Notes: generated by a model from the letters alone, not told the origin. A DNA stretch of 64,000 nt from Paraplanobispora takensis (GCF_016863195.1 NZ_BOOK01000007.1:1-64000), one strand, 5' to 3'. Counted from the first letter of the stretch, positions 32,839-42,290 are shown. Numbers and translations are program-made.

Positions 32839-34374
32839 TCAGATTCGGTACGCCAGGTCGGGGACGATCTCGGCCACGTCCATCTGGGCCTTCTGCAGGC
32901 GGCCGGAGTAGTCCCAGTTCATCGCCTGCCAGCGGGTGAACTGGTCGAGCACCCACATCCCCGACTGGCGGCTGCCGTTGCCCGACTTGCCGTTCCCGCC
33001 GAAGGGCAGGTGCGCCTCGGCCCCCGAGGTGGAGTTGTTGACGCTGACCATGCCCGCGCCGACGCCCGCCCGGAAGCGGAAGGCGGCCTTGGGGTCGGTG
33101 GTGTAGATCGAGGACGACAGGCCGTACCCGGGCAGGTCGGCCAGCTCGATCGCCTCCTCCAGCGTGCCGAACGCGGTCACGCCCACGATCGGCCCGAAGG
33201 TCTCCTCCATGAACAGCCGGTCGCCCGCGCGCACGCCGTCCACGACCACCGGGTGGTAGTACAGGCCGCCCGCGCCGTCGAACCCGCTGCGGGGGTTGTC
33301 CGCCGTGATCCGCCCGGTGGGCCCGGACACGACCGTGTGGTGCGGCTCGATCCAGCCGAGGTACTCCTCGTAGCGCTCGGCGAACTTGTGGTCCAGCAGC
33401 GGCCCGCACAGCACCTCGCCGGCCGGGTCGCCGATCGTCGCACCGGCCACCGCGCGCGTGTAGCGGGCGACGAACTCGTCGTGGACGCTCTCGTGCACGA
33501 TCACCGTGCCGAGCGAGGTGCAGCGCTGACCGGCCGTGCCGAACCCGGCGAACAGCGCGCCCTCCACCGCCAGGTCCAGATCGGCGTCCGGCATGACCAC
33601 CATCGGGTTCTTGCCGCCGAGCTCCAGGCAGGGGGACTGCAGGTGCCGCCCGCACAGCTCGCCGATCTTCCTGCCGACCGCGCTGGAGCCGGTGAAGCCG
33701 ACCTTGTGCACCGTGCCCTCGCCCAGCGCCGCCTCCAGCCCGGCATGGGTCGCCTCGCCGTCGGCGAGCACCAGGCTGAGCACGCCCTCGGGCAGCCCGG
33801 CCGCCGCGAACAGCCGGTAGAGCGCGTGCGCGGAGGCGGCGGCGTACTCGGCGGGCTTCCACACCACCGCGTTGCCGCACAGCAGCGCCGGGACGAGGTA
33901 CCACGACGGCACCGCGACCGGGAAGTTCCCCGCGGTGATCACCGCCGCGACCCCGACCGGCACCCGGAAGGTGAACAGGCTCTTGTCCGGCATCTCACTG
34001 GGTACCGTCTGCCCGTACAGCCTGCGTCCCTCGCCGAGGAAGAAGTCGCACGTGTCGACGATCTCGCGGACCTCGCCCAGGGCCTCGGCGTACGGCTTGC
34101 CGATCTCCCGGGTGACCAGGCGGGCCAGCGCCTCGGCGTTGGCCTCCACCAGCCGCCCGATCGAGGCGATCACCCGGCCCCGCACCGGGGCGGGGACCTG
34201 CGCCCAGTCCCGTTGCGCGGCGGCGGCCGTACGGCAGGCGGAGGAGAAGGTCTCCGCGTCGGCGAGCCGCACGCGCGCGACGACCTCGTCCACGCTGGAG
34301 GGGTTGATCGAGTCGTAGACCGCGCCGCCGGACGCTTCCTTCCCGCCGATGAGGGAGACGATGTCGAGGGTCAC
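32839..34374 (-). CDS. Aldehyde dehydrogenase, ALDH7-like
   Basis: 511 residues. Catalytic Cys in GQRCTS, general base Glu in LELGGKNPM, NAD-fold GFTGSSAVGRKIGE and the ITAGNFPVAVPSW Asn are all present. WKPAEYAAASAHALYRLF and ETFGPIVGV together suggest the ALDH7 (alpha-aminoadipate semialdehyde / P6C dehydrogenase) neighbourhood rather than betaine-aldehyde types. GTG at 34374 with AAGGAGG seven bases upstream. Monocistronic; no lysine-catabolism genes nearby, so the substrate is open. Confidence 0.9.
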   Translation of the reverse strand: MTLDIVSLIGGKEASGGAVYDSINPSSVDEVVARVRLADAETFSSACRTAAAAQRDWAQVPAPVRGRVIASIGRLVEANAEALARLVTREIGKPYAEALGEVREIVDTCDFFLGEGRRLYGQTVPSEMPDKSLFTFRVPVGVAAVITAGNFPVAVPSWYLVPALLCGNAVVWKPAEYAAASAHALYRLFAAAGLPEGVLSLVLADGEATHAGLEAALGEGTVHKVGFTGSSAVGRKIGELCGRHLQSPCLELGGKNPMVVMPDADLDLAVEGALFAGFGTAGQRCTSLGTVIVHESVHDEFVARYTRAVAGATIGDPAGEVLCGPLLDHKFAERYEEYLGWIEPHHTVVSGPTGRITADNPRSGFDGAGGLYYHPVVVDGVRAGDRLFMEETFGPIVGVTAFGTLEEAIELADLPGYGLSSSIYTTDPKAAFRFRAGVGAGMVSVNNSTSGAEAHLPFGGNGKSGNGSRQSGMWVLDQFTRWQAMNWDYSGRLQKAQMDVAEIVPDLAYRI

Positions 34375-34482
34375 CTTTGACCTCCTTGGATAGGGCGTGT
34401 AACCGCATTGTCTCCGTGCGTCGGCGAGCCGTCACATCCGCCGCTCCGGGACTCCCGCATCCGCTCCGGCCGGGCCGTGCCC

Positions 34483-34542
34483 GGATCGGCGTGCGGACCG
34501 GCGTTCGGATCGGTATGCGGACTGACGTACGGACCGGCGTTC
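34483..34542. repeat. 12-bp imperfect tandem repeat
   Basis: Five units resembling GGATCGGCGTGC at 34483, 34495, 34507, 34519 and 34531, with a decayed sixth. The last unit contains the stop codon of the small gene that ends at 34541. Confidence 0.75.
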
Positions 34543-34753
34543 AGATCGACGCCGCGCGCCGGAGGCTGTCCGGCACCCACGGCGGGCAGCGCGGGTCCGT
34601 CTCCGCTTCGGCGACGGTGAGCCGGACCGGCCCGGCCACCTCCTGCGGCGAGGCGGCGAAGGGCCGGGCATCGGGCGGCACCGGCCCCCGGAACACCACG
34701 TCGACCACGAAGGCCGGCCTGCCGGCCGCGGTGAGACACGCGGTTCCCGTCAT
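34541..34753 (-). CDS. Small hypothetical protein, 70 aa
   Basis: ATG at 34753, stop at 34541. Almost every third codon position is G or C, as in real genes of the window. FVVDVVFRGPVP suggests a beta hairpin; two Cys are far apart. No known family, no signal peptide and no strong Shine-Dalgarno. Lies between the cupin and aldehyde dehydrogenase genes on the same strand. Confidence 0.55.
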   Translation of the reverse strand: MTGTACLTAAGRPAFVVDVVFRGPVPPDARPFAASPQEVAGPVRLTVAEAETDPRCPPWVPDSLRRAASI

Positions 34754-34884
34754 GATCGGGGACTCTGCGGGACCGCACCGGAGAGCGGTACCGGTCCCGG
34801 GCCGCCCGGAGGGCGTCCCCCCGAACCGTCCACGCCGTGGCCGCGCCGGCGAACCGGACGGGTCGGGGGTCGGAGGCTCCCCCC

Positions 34885-35316
34885 TCAGATCATGCGGAAG
34901 TCGGCGAAGTCGAAGCCGGGGGAGACGACGCAGCTCACCAGCACCGCCTCGGTCCCGGCGGGGCGGGCCGCCTGCCAGGTGCCGGCCGGGACGAGGGCCT
35001 GGGGGACCTGGCCCTCCTCCACCAGCGGGCCGAGGGTGAGCGTGACGGCCGGCCGGCCCTCGTGGCCGCCGAGGATCAGGGTCAGCGGGCCGCCCCGGTG
35101 CCAGAGCCACACCTCGTCTGAGCGGACCACGTGCGGGCGGGACTCCTCGCCCGGCCCCAGCAGGAAGTAGATGCCGGTGGCGCTCGCGCGCGCCCCGCCG
35201 TACCCGTCCGGGGTGAGGGAGTGGGAGGTCCGCCAGGTCTCCCGGAACCAGCCCCCCTCGGGGTGCGGCTGCAGGTCCAGGAGCTCGGCGAGCGGCGGGC
35301 GCGGAGAAGTCGTCAC
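34885..35316 (-). CDS. Cupin-fold protein, DUF985 type
   Basis: 143 residues. LLDLQPHPEGGWFRETWRT and IYFLLGPGEESRPHVVRSDEVWLWHRG are DUF985 landmarks; LVPAGTWQAARP and VLVSCVVSPGFDFADF complete the RmlC-like barrel. Members are stand-alone cupins of unclear function, some tested as sugar-nucleotide or epimerase-like. GTG at 35316 with AGGA upstream; the frame is open further 5' without coding features. Confidence 0.88.
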   Translation of the reverse strand: MTTSPRPPLAELLDLQPHPEGGWFRETWRTSHSLTPDGYGGARASATGIYFLLGPGEESRPHVVRSDEVWLWHRGGPLTLILGGHEGRPAVTLTLGPLVEEGQVPQALVPAGTWQAARPAGTEAVLVSCVVSPGFDFADFRMI

Positions 35317-35476
35317 CGCACCGATCCTAGGCTTCGCGCCCGGCGAGCGGGTTCCCCGGAGGCGACGCCGGATCATGTCGCGGCCGGAGGCGAGAGGGCG
35401 GGACACCCATACGTGCTTTTTACCGGCGATGGCGGACATCGTATGGAGGCCGGCCGAATTTGTCGGCGAGGTTGGC

Positions 35477-35482
35477 TAGCGT
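35477..35482 (+). promoter_or_regulatory. Putative -10 (TAGCGT) of the five-gene MoxR/VWA operon
   Basis: Ends six bases before the GTG at 35489; no Shine-Dalgarno, consistent with a leaderless operon start. Confidence 0.45.
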
Positions 35483-35488
35483 TCGGGC

Positions 35489-37015
35489 GTGATCGAACGG
35501 TGGAACCGGGACCAGGTGCTGGCGCTCGCGCCCGACGCCTCCTCCCAGAAAGCGGCCCACGGGGTGTCCTCGCCCGCCAAGTGGTCGGGCACCGGCGTCA
35601 CCGCGGAGGCGGTGTGGGGTGAGTGCAAGGGCAGCGGCTCCACGCCGTACCGGGCGTGCGTGGACCTGTCGGAGCCCGCCTACCGGTGCACCTGCCCGAG
35701 CCGGAAGTTCCCCTGCAAGCACGCCCTGGGCCTGTTGCTGCTGTGGTCGGCCGACGGCGTGCCGCCGGCCGACGAGCCGGCCGACTGGGTGGGCGAGTGG
35801 CTCGCCCAGCGCCGCGCCCGCGCCGAGAAGGCCGCCTCCTCCGCCCGTACGGCCGAGCCCGGCACGACGCCGGCCGGCGGCGCCGGCGCGGGCCGGGACC
35901 CCGGCGCATCCGGCGCCGATCCCGGCCAGGCGTCCGGCGCGCCGGGCGCGGGTCCCGGTCAGAGCTCCGACCCCCGGCGCGCCGGGCGGCGCGAGCAGCG
36001 GGTCGCGGCCGGCCTGTCGGAGCTGGAGCGCTGGCTGGCCGACCAGATACGGCAGGGCATCGCCGGATCGCGGCGCCACGACCACTGGGACGAGCTGGTC
36101 AAACGCCTGGTCGACGCCCAGGCGCCCGGCGTCGCGGGCACCGTCTCCCGGCTCGGCTCGGTCCTGTCCACCGAGGACTGGCCCGCCCGCCTGCTGGCCG
36201 AATACTCCCTCCTGCACCTGCTGCTCGTCGCCTACCGCCGCCTGCCCGAGGGCGCCCCCGCCACCGAGGGCCCGGCCGGGGCGGGACTCCGGCAGACCGT
36301 GCGCTCCCGCGTCGGGTTCCCGGTCACCAAGGAGGAGGTGCTGGCGGGGGAGAAGGTCCGCGACCTGTGGCACGTGCTGGGCCGGCGGGACCACGAGCAG
36401 GACCGGCTGATCACGCGGCGGGTGTGGCTGCGCGGCAGGAAGACCGGCCGGGCCGCCCTGGTGCTGTCCTTCGCCCCCGTCGGCCACGCCCTCGACGCCT
36501 CGCTCGTCACCGGCACCGTCGTCGAGGCCGACCTCGCCTTCTACCCCGGCTCCTCCCCGCTGCGCGCCGTCGTGGCGGCCCGCCCCGGCTCCTCCCCGCT
36601 GCGCGCCGTCGTGGCGGCCCGCCACGGCGCCGTCCCGTCCGCGGCCTCCCCGGACGCCGCCTCCGATCCGGCCCGGCACGACGACGCCGCGGAGCGGGCG
36701 CCCGGGCCGGACACGGCCGTCCCGCCCGGTTCCACCCCGGAACAGGCGCTGCGGGAGGTGGCCGACGCCCTGGCCGGAGACCCGTGGACGGACTCCTGGC
36801 CGATCGTCCTCGACGGGGTGGTCCCGATGAGGAACGGTTCGTGGATGCTCGGCGACTCCTCCGGGGGGCTCCCGCTGCACCCCTCGGCGGGCACCCCCTG
36901 GCGGCTGGCCGCCGTCTCCGGCGGGCACCCGCTGACGGTCGCCGCCGAATGGACCCCCCGGGGCCTGCGGCCCCTGTCGACCTGGGACGAGGAAGGCCGG
37001 GTGGTGGTGCTGTGA
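35489..37015 (+). CDS. SWIM zinc-finger protein (YehQ-like)
   Basis: 508 residues. SWIM motif C-x-C-x6-C-x-H with Cys67, Cys69, Cys76 and His78 (CTCPSRKFPCKH). Pro/Ala-rich linker at about 115-165, then a helical region and a beta-rich C-terminal part. Contains a 13-residue tandem duplication PGSSPLRAVVAAR (352-377). First of five coupled genes; the same domain set occurs in E. coli as yehL, yehM, yehP and yehQ. SWIM fingers bind nucleic acid or protein; the role of this one is unknown. Confidence 0.88.
   Translation: MIERWNRDQVLALAPDASSQKAAHGVSSPAKWSGTGVTAEAVWGECKGSGSTPYRACVDLSEPAYRCTCPSRKFPCKHALGLLLLWSADGVPPADEPADWVGEWLAQRRARAEKAASSARTAEPGTTPAGGAGAGRDPGASGADPGQASGAPGAGPGQSSDPRRAGRREQRVAAGLSELERWLADQIRQGIAGSRRHDHWDELVKRLVDAQAPGVAGTVSRLGSVLSTEDWPARLLAEYSLLHLLLVAYRRLPEGAPATEGPAGAGLRQTVRSRVGFPVTKEEVLAGEKVRDLWHVLGRRDHEQDRLITRRVWLRGRKTGRAALVLSFAPVGHALDASLVTGTVVEADLAFYPGSSPLRAVVAARPGSSPLRAVVAARHGAVPSAASPDAASDPARHDDAAERAPGPDTAVPPGSTPEQALREVADALAGDPWTDSWPIVLDGVVPMRNGSWMLGDSSGGLPLHPSAGTPWRLAAVSGGHPLTVAAEWTPRGLRPLSTWDEEGRVVVL
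36544..36621 (+). repeat. 39-bp in-frame tandem duplication in the SWIM gene
   Basis: Two perfect adjacent 39-bp copies (36544-36582 and 36583-36621) each encode PGSSPLRAVVAAR. The identity at silent positions indicates a recent duplication. Confidence 0.9.
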
Positions 37016-38505
37016 ACACCCCGACGAACTCCGCCGCGGCGGCCATGACCGCGTGGGAGGACCTGGTGTCCACCGCGCTCGTCGGCACCGACCGCAGGCC
37101 GCTGCCGGACCCGCCCGGCACCGCCGGCCGGACGGCTGCCGCTCGCACCGGCGGCCCCGCGGCGGCCTCCCACGTCGCCGGCCATGCGGCCGATCCCGCG
37201 ACCGAACTGCTGGAGCGGGCCGCCGTGCGCACCGTCCGGGCCCGGGCCGGGCAGCGGCTGCGCGCGGGCGAGGCGCTGGAGGCCGCCCCGGCGGAGGACC
37301 GGCCGGCCGTGTCACGGGCCGCCGCCGACCGGCTGGCCCGCATCCTCGGCGGGGAACGGCCGAGGCTGCTGGCCGAGTGGCTGGAGACCGCCGCCGGTCG
37401 CGGGCACCGGCTCGCGCCGCACCTGCTGCCCGAGCTTCTCGACCACGCCGCCCGCGACCGCTCGATCCGGCCCCACCTGGGCGTCCTGGCCGGACACCGG
37501 GGCCGCTGGCTGGCCGGGCTCAACCCCGCGTGGAGCTTCCTGCTGGAGGAGGCCACCGCGGCCGGTCCGAGCCCGGAGGTGTGGGAACTGGGCACCTCCG
37601 GCGACCGCCGCGTCCACCTGAGCACGCTGCGGGCCGCCGACCCCGCGGCCGCCCGCGAGCTGCTCGCGGCCACCTGGGAGCAGGAGTCGCCCGGTGACCG
37701 GGCCGCGTTCCTGGAGCTCCTCGCCGAGAGGCTCTCCCCCGGCGACGAGCCGTTCCTGGAGGCCGCGCTCGACGACCGCCGCCGCGAGGTCAGGCACCAG
37801 GCCGCCGACCTGCTCACCCGCCTGCCCGGCTCGCGGCTGGCCCGGCGCATGGCCGAGCGCGTCTCCCGGCGCTTCGCCGTCGCCGACGGGAAGATCCACG
37901 TCGATCCGCCCTTCGAGTGCGACGCCGAGATGGAGCGCGACGGCGTGCGCGCCAAGCCGCCGCACGGCACCGGCGAGCGGAGCTGGTGGCTGCAGCAGCT
38001 CGTGGCCCGCACGCCGCTCGGCGTCTGGAGCGACCTGCTGGGCCGCCCGCCCGGCGAGCTCGTCCGCATGGAGGTCGTCGACTGGGGCCGGGAGGTCATG
38101 GCCGGCTGGGTGCGGGCGGCCGTGCTCCAGGGCGATCCCGTCTGGGCGCGGGAGCTGTTCGACTGGGACCCCCTGGCCGACCTGCTGGCCGTACTGCCCC
38201 GCGAGGAGCAGGGCGCCGTGGCCGCCCGGTTCGTCCGCTCCCACGGTTTGGACGGCCAGCTCATCATGGTCCTCGGCGGGGCCGCGGCCCCGTGGGGGCC
38301 CGAGCTGTCCAAGGCCGTGCTCCAGAAGATCGTCGAGCTGTCCGGCACCCAGCCCTGGAACCTCGGCGAGCTGAGCCGGCTGGCCGGCGAACGCGTCGAC
38401 CCGGCCCTGTACGGCCTGGCGGAACGGCTGTCGCCCGAACCGCCCGTCCAGGAGGTCGCCGCCCTCCTGCGTTTCCGTGACGACATGCTTAAGGAGCTTC
38501 GATGA
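37012..38505 (+). CDS. DUF5691-like helical-repeat protein
   Basis: 497 residues from a GTG forming a GTGA overlap with the SWIM gene. Starts WEDLVSTALVGTDRRPLP, the family signature, and continues as Ala/Leu/Arg-rich helical repeats resembling HEAT-type units (LAERLSPGDEPFLEAALDDRRREVRHQAADLLTRL). A His/Glu pair occurs in KIHVDPPFECDAEMERDG. No catalytic motif is known. Likely a scaffold between the SWIM protein and the MoxR-type ATPase; not present in the E. coli set. Confidence 0.82.
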   Translation: MNTPTNSAAAAMTAWEDLVSTALVGTDRRPLPDPPGTAGRTAAARTGGPAAASHVAGHAADPATELLERAAVRTVRARAGQRLRAGEALEAAPAEDRPAVSRAAADRLARILGGERPRLLAEWLETAAGRGHRLAPHLLPELLDHAARDRSIRPHLGVLAGHRGRWLAGLNPAWSFLLEEATAAGPSPEVWELGTSGDRRVHLSTLRAADPAAARELLAATWEQESPGDRAAFLELLAERLSPGDEPFLEAALDDRRREVRHQAADLLTRLPGSRLARRMAERVSRRFAVADGKIHVDPPFECDAEMERDGVRAKPPHGTGERSWWLQQLVARTPLGVWSDLLGRPPGELVRMEVVDWGREVMAGWVRAAVLQGDPVWARELFDWDPLADLLAVLPREEQGAVAARFVRSHGLDGQLIMVLGGAAAPWGPELSKAVLQKIVELSGTQPWNLGELSRLAGERVDPALYGLAERLSPEPPVQEVAALLRFRDDMLKELR

Positions 38506-39569
38506 CGACGGTGCTGCGCCCGCACGCCGAGGACCAGTACGCCGAAGAGCTGGAGATCCTCTCCAAGGACGACGACCGGACCAGGCCGCCGGGCTGGAAG
38601 CTCTCGCCGTGGGCGGTGACCGCCTACATCCTGGGCGACGGAGAGCGGATCACCCCCAAGTACATCGGTCCCCGCCGCATCGTCGAGGTGGCCGTGGCGA
38701 CCCTGGCCACCGACCGGGCGCTGCTGCTGCTCGGCGTGCCCGGCACCGCCAAGACCTGGCTCTCGGAGCACCTGGCCGCCGCCATCAGCGGCGACTCCAC
38801 CCTGCTGGTGCAGGGTACGGCCGGCACCGCCGAGGAGGCCGTGCGCTACGGCTGGAACTACGCGAGGCTGCTGGCCGAAGGCCCCTCCCGGCAGGCGCTC
38901 ACCCCGAGCCCGGTGATGCGCGCTATGGCCGAGGGCCGCATCGCCCGGGTCGAGGAGCTGACCCGCATGCCCTCCGACGTCCAGGACGCCCTCATCACCG
39001 TGCTGTCGGAGAAGACGCTGCCGATCCCCGAGCTGAACGAGGAGGTCCAGGCGGCGCGCGGGTTCAACGTCATCGCCACCGCCAACGACCGCGACCGGGG
39101 CGTCAACGAGCTGTCCAGCGCGCTGCGCCGCAGGTTCAACACCGTCGTGCTCCCGGTCCCGGCCACCGCCGAGGAGGAGATGGACATCGTCTCCCGCCGG
39201 GTGGAGCAGCTCGGCCGCTCCCTGGAACTGCCCGAGATCCCGACCGCGCTGGAGGAGATCCGCCGGGTCGTGACGGTCTTCCGCGAGCTGCGGGCCGGCG
39301 TCACCGAGGACGGCCGTACCAAGGTCAAGTCGCCCAGCGGCACCCTCAGCACCGCCGAGGCCATCTCGGTCATCACCAGCGGCGTGGCCCTGGCGGCCCA
39401 CTTCGGCGACGGCGTGCTGCGCCCCTCCGACGTGGCCGCGGGGATCGTCGGCGCCGTGGTCCAGGACCCGGTCTCCGACCGCGTCGTGTGGCGCGAATAC
39501 CTCGAGACCGTCGTCCGCGAGCGCCGGGACTGGCGCGACTTCTACCGGGCGTGCCGTGACGCCGACTGA
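38502..39569 (+). CDS. MoxR-type AAA+ ATPase (YehL subfamily)
   Basis: 355 residues. Walker A GVPGTAKT at 78-85, sensor 1 in NVIATANDRDRGVNELSSALRRRFN with the arginine finger, and a C-terminal lid. At the Walker B site the usual Asp-Glu reads RVEELTR, so the Asp is Glu; this seems typical of the YehL branch, but was judged from memory. MoxR ATPases act with VWA proteins as chaperone-like remodelers; the VWA partner is encoded two genes on. ATGA overlap with the DUF5691 gene. Confidence 0.88.
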   Translation: MTTVLRPHAEDQYAEELEILSKDDDRTRPPGWKLSPWAVTAYILGDGERITPKYIGPRRIVEVAVATLATDRALLLLGVPGTAKTWLSEHLAAAISGDSTLLVQGTAGTAEEAVRYGWNYARLLAEGPSRQALTPSPVMRAMAEGRIARVEELTRMPSDVQDALITVLSEKTLPIPELNEEVQAARGFNVIATANDRDRGVNELSSALRRRFNTVVLPVPATAEEEMDIVSRRVEQLGRSLELPEIPTALEEIRRVVTVFRELRAGVTEDGRTKVKSPSGTLSTAEAISVITSGVALAAHFGDGVLRPSDVAAGIVGAVVQDPVSDRVVWREYLETVVRERRDWRDFYRACRDAD

Positions 39570-39638
39570 GCCCGCCGCGGGAGATCGGCGACGCGGCGGG
39601 CGGTGGAGGGCTCACGGAGACATGACAGGAGGCGGGCG

Positions 39639-42290
39639 GTGAACGTATCCGTTCTCGGCGTCCGGCACCACGGGCCGGGCTCCGCGCGTTCCCTGCGCGA
39701 GGAGCTGGAGCGCCTCAAGCCCGACATCGTGCTCATCGAGGGACCGCCCGAGGCCGACGGGCTCGTCGGCCTGGCGGCGGAGCCCGACCTGGAGCCGCCG
39801 GTGGCGCTGCTGGCACACGTGCCGGGCGAGCCGGCCAAGGCCGCGTTCTGGCCGTTCGCCGTCTTCTCCCCCGAGTGGCAGGCGATCCGCCACGCGGTGG
39901 GGGAGGGCGTGCCGGTGCGCTTCTGCGACCTGCCCGCCGTGCACAGCCTCGCTCTTGCGGAGCGGGGGCGGCAGACCCCTGACGAGGCCGGGGCGCCGGA
40001 TCCCGCCGCGGAGACGGATCCGGCCGGGGAGCCGGGAGCGGGCGGGCGGGAGGAATCCGCAGGAGAGGCGGACGACCGGGAGCGGGCCGTACGGATCGAC
40101 CCGATCGGCGAGCTGGCCCGCGCCGCCGGATACGACGATCCCGAGCGGTGGTGGGAGGACGCGGTCGAGCACCGCGGCGACACGCCGTTCCAGGTGATCG
40201 CCGAGGCGATGGCCGCGGTCCGCGAGGGATACGTCCCCGACGAGCACGAGGCGCGCCGCGAGGCCTTCATGCGCCGCACGATCCGCAAGGCGGTCAAGGA
40301 CGGGTTCGAGCGGGTCGCCGTGGTCTGCGGAGCCTGGCACGTCCCCGCCCTGACGGGCCGGGACGGCGGGCGGGCCTGGGGCGCCGGGTTGCCGACGGCG
40401 AAGGCGGACGACGCGCTGCTGCGCGGCCTGCCGAAGGCCAAGGTGGAGATGACCTGGGTGCCGTGGACCTACGGGCGGCTGGCCGCCTGGAGCGGATACG
40501 GCGCGGGCGTGACCTCCCCGGGCTGGTACCACCACCTGTTCGCCTCCCCCGACCGGCCGGTGGAGCGGTGGCTGACCGAGGCCGCCGGGCTGCTGCGCGC
40601 GGAGGATCTGCCGGTCTCCTCCGCGCACGTCATCGAGGCGGTACGGCTGGCGCGGTCCCTGGCGGTGCTGCGGGGACGCCCGCTGGCCGGGCTGGCGGAG
40701 GTCACCGAGGCGGTCAGGGCCGTCCTGTGCGAGGGCGACGACCTGCCGGTGGAGCTGGTCCAGCGGCGGATGGTCGTGGGCGAGCGGCTCGGCCACGTCC
40801 CCGACACGACCCCGATGGTCCCCCTCCAGCGCCACCTGCGCGAGGAGCAGCGCAGGCTCAAGCTCAAGGCGGAGGCGCTCGACCGGGAGATCGACCTCGA
40901 CCTGCGCAAGCCCCTCGACCTCGACCGCAGCAGGCTGCTGCACCGCCTGCGCCTGCTCGGCGTGGGCTGGGGCACCCCCAGGGAGAGCAGGGGCAAGGGC
41001 ACCTTCCGCGAGTCCTGGATGATCGCCTGGCGTCCCGAGTTCGACCTCGACCTGATCGAGGCGAGCGCCTGGGGCACCACCGTGCCCGCCGCGGCCACCG
41101 CCCGCGTCCGCGACCTCGCCAAGGGGGGAACGGGACACGGCGGGAGCGGCCCGGGTGGTTCCGGCAGCGGTGGTCCGGGCGTTCCCGGTGGGTCAGGCGG
41201 CCCGGGCCGGCCGGGTGTTCCGGGCGGGTCAGGCGCTCCCGGCGGTCCGGGCCGGTCGGGTGTTCCGGGCGGCGGGGTCTCGCTCGCCGACCTCACCGGG
41301 CTGGTGGAGAGATGCCTGCTCGCCGACCTGCAGGACGCGCTGCCGGACGTGCTGGACGCCCTGTCCGAACGGGCGGCGCTGGACGGCGACGTGACGCACC
41401 TGATGGCGGCGCTGCCGGCGATGGTCCGCGCTCAGCGCTACGGCGACGTGCGCGGGACGTCCGCCGCCGGCCTGGACGTGATCGTCGAGGCCATGCTCAC
41501 CCGGATCTGCGTCGGCCTGGGCGGGGCGGTCACCGCACTGGACGACGACGCCGCCCGCGAACTGCTCGGTCACGTCGACGCGGTGCACACCGCCGTCGGC
41601 CTGCTCGACGCCGGCGCCGAGGCGGACGTACGGCGGTCGCCGGGTTCCGCCGCCCGGCCGGGCGGACCGGGATCCACCGTCGGCGACGGGCCGCCCGAAC
41701 CCTCCGGCGGGTCACCCGCTGAGCCGGGTGCGGCGGGGCTCGCTGCCGGTGACGGGCCGTCAGGGCCGTCCGGCGGGTCACCGGCCGGGCGGGGTGACGA
41801 TCCGGTGCGGGATCGGCCCAGGGAGCGGTGGCTGGGGGCGCTGCGCGCGGTGTCCGGGCGGCGTGATCTGCACGGGCTGATCGAGGGACGGCTCGTCAGG
41901 ATCCTGCTGGACGCCGGAGACCTCGACGCCGGACAGGCCGGGCGGCGGATGTCGCGGGCGATGTCGGCGGGGCATCCGCCCGCCAGGGTCGCTGCCTGGG
42001 TCGAGGGGTTCGTCTCCGGAGGCGGGCTGCTGCTCGTGCACGACGCCCGGCTGCTCGGGCTGGTCGACGGGTGGCTGACCGGTCTGTCCCCGGAGGCCTT
42101 CGTGGACGTGCTGCCCCTGCTGCGGCGGAGCTTCGGAGCCTTCGCCGCGCCGGAGCGCCGCTCGATCGGCGAGCGGGTCCGCTCGCTGGCCACCGGGGAG
42201 GGACCCGGAGCCGGCGAGGCGGAGGAGATCGACGAGGAGCGCGCGGCGGCGGCCGTGCGGACCGTGCTGGCCATCCTGGGGAGGGCGTGA
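39639..42290 (+). CDS. DUF5682 protein (YehM-like)
   Basis: 883 residues from a GTG with GGAGG upstream. The N-terminus VLGVRHHGPGSARSLREELERLKPDIVLIEGPPEAD recalls TraB/ChaN-like folds with a conserved His pair and Glu. Two compositionally biased linkers: a collagen-like Gly-x-x run at about 496-546 and a Pro/Ser/Gly-rich region at about 670-725. The C-terminal part (VLPLLRRSFGAFAAPERRSIGERV) is helical. Central, least understood member of the operon; enzymatic activity is possible but unproven. Confidence 0.85.
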   Translation: MNVSVLGVRHHGPGSARSLREELERLKPDIVLIEGPPEADGLVGLAAEPDLEPPVALLAHVPGEPAKAAFWPFAVFSPEWQAIRHAVGEGVPVRFCDLPAVHSLALAERGRQTPDEAGAPDPAAETDPAGEPGAGGREESAGEADDRERAVRIDPIGELARAAGYDDPERWWEDAVEHRGDTPFQVIAEAMAAVREGYVPDEHEARREAFMRRTIRKAVKDGFERVAVVCGAWHVPALTGRDGGRAWGAGLPTAKADDALLRGLPKAKVEMTWVPWTYGRLAAWSGYGAGVTSPGWYHHLFASPDRPVERWLTEAAGLLRAEDLPVSSAHVIEAVRLARSLAVLRGRPLAGLAEVTEAVRAVLCEGDDLPVELVQRRMVVGERLGHVPDTTPMVPLQRHLREEQRRLKLKAEALDREIDLDLRKPLDLDRSRLLHRLRLLGVGWGTPRESRGKGTFRESWMIAWRPEFDLDLIEASAWGTTVPAAATARVRDLAKGGTGHGGSGPGGSGSGGPGVPGGSGGPGRPGVPGGSGAPGGPGRSGVPGGGVSLADLTGLVERCLLADLQDALPDVLDALSERAALDGDVTHLMAALPAMVRAQRYGDVRGTSAAGLDVIVEAMLTRICVGLGGAVTALDDDAARELLGHVDAVHTAVGLLDAGAEADVRRSPGSAARPGGPGSTVGDGPPEPSGGSPAEPGAAGLAAGDGPSGPSGGSPAGRGDDPVRDRPRERWLGALRAVSGRRDLHGLIEGRLVRILLDAGDLDAGQAGRRMSRAMSAGHPPARVAAWVEGFVSGGGLLLVHDARLLGLVDGWLTGLSPEAFVDVLPLLRRSFGAFAAPERRSIGERVRSLATGEGPGAGEAEEIDEERAAAAVRTVLAILGRA

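Noticed and set aside
36507-39401. Long minus-strand frame opposite the DUF5691 and MoxR genes
   Set aside because: No domain is recognisable and the plus-strand genes are coupled by overlaps and have clear motifs.
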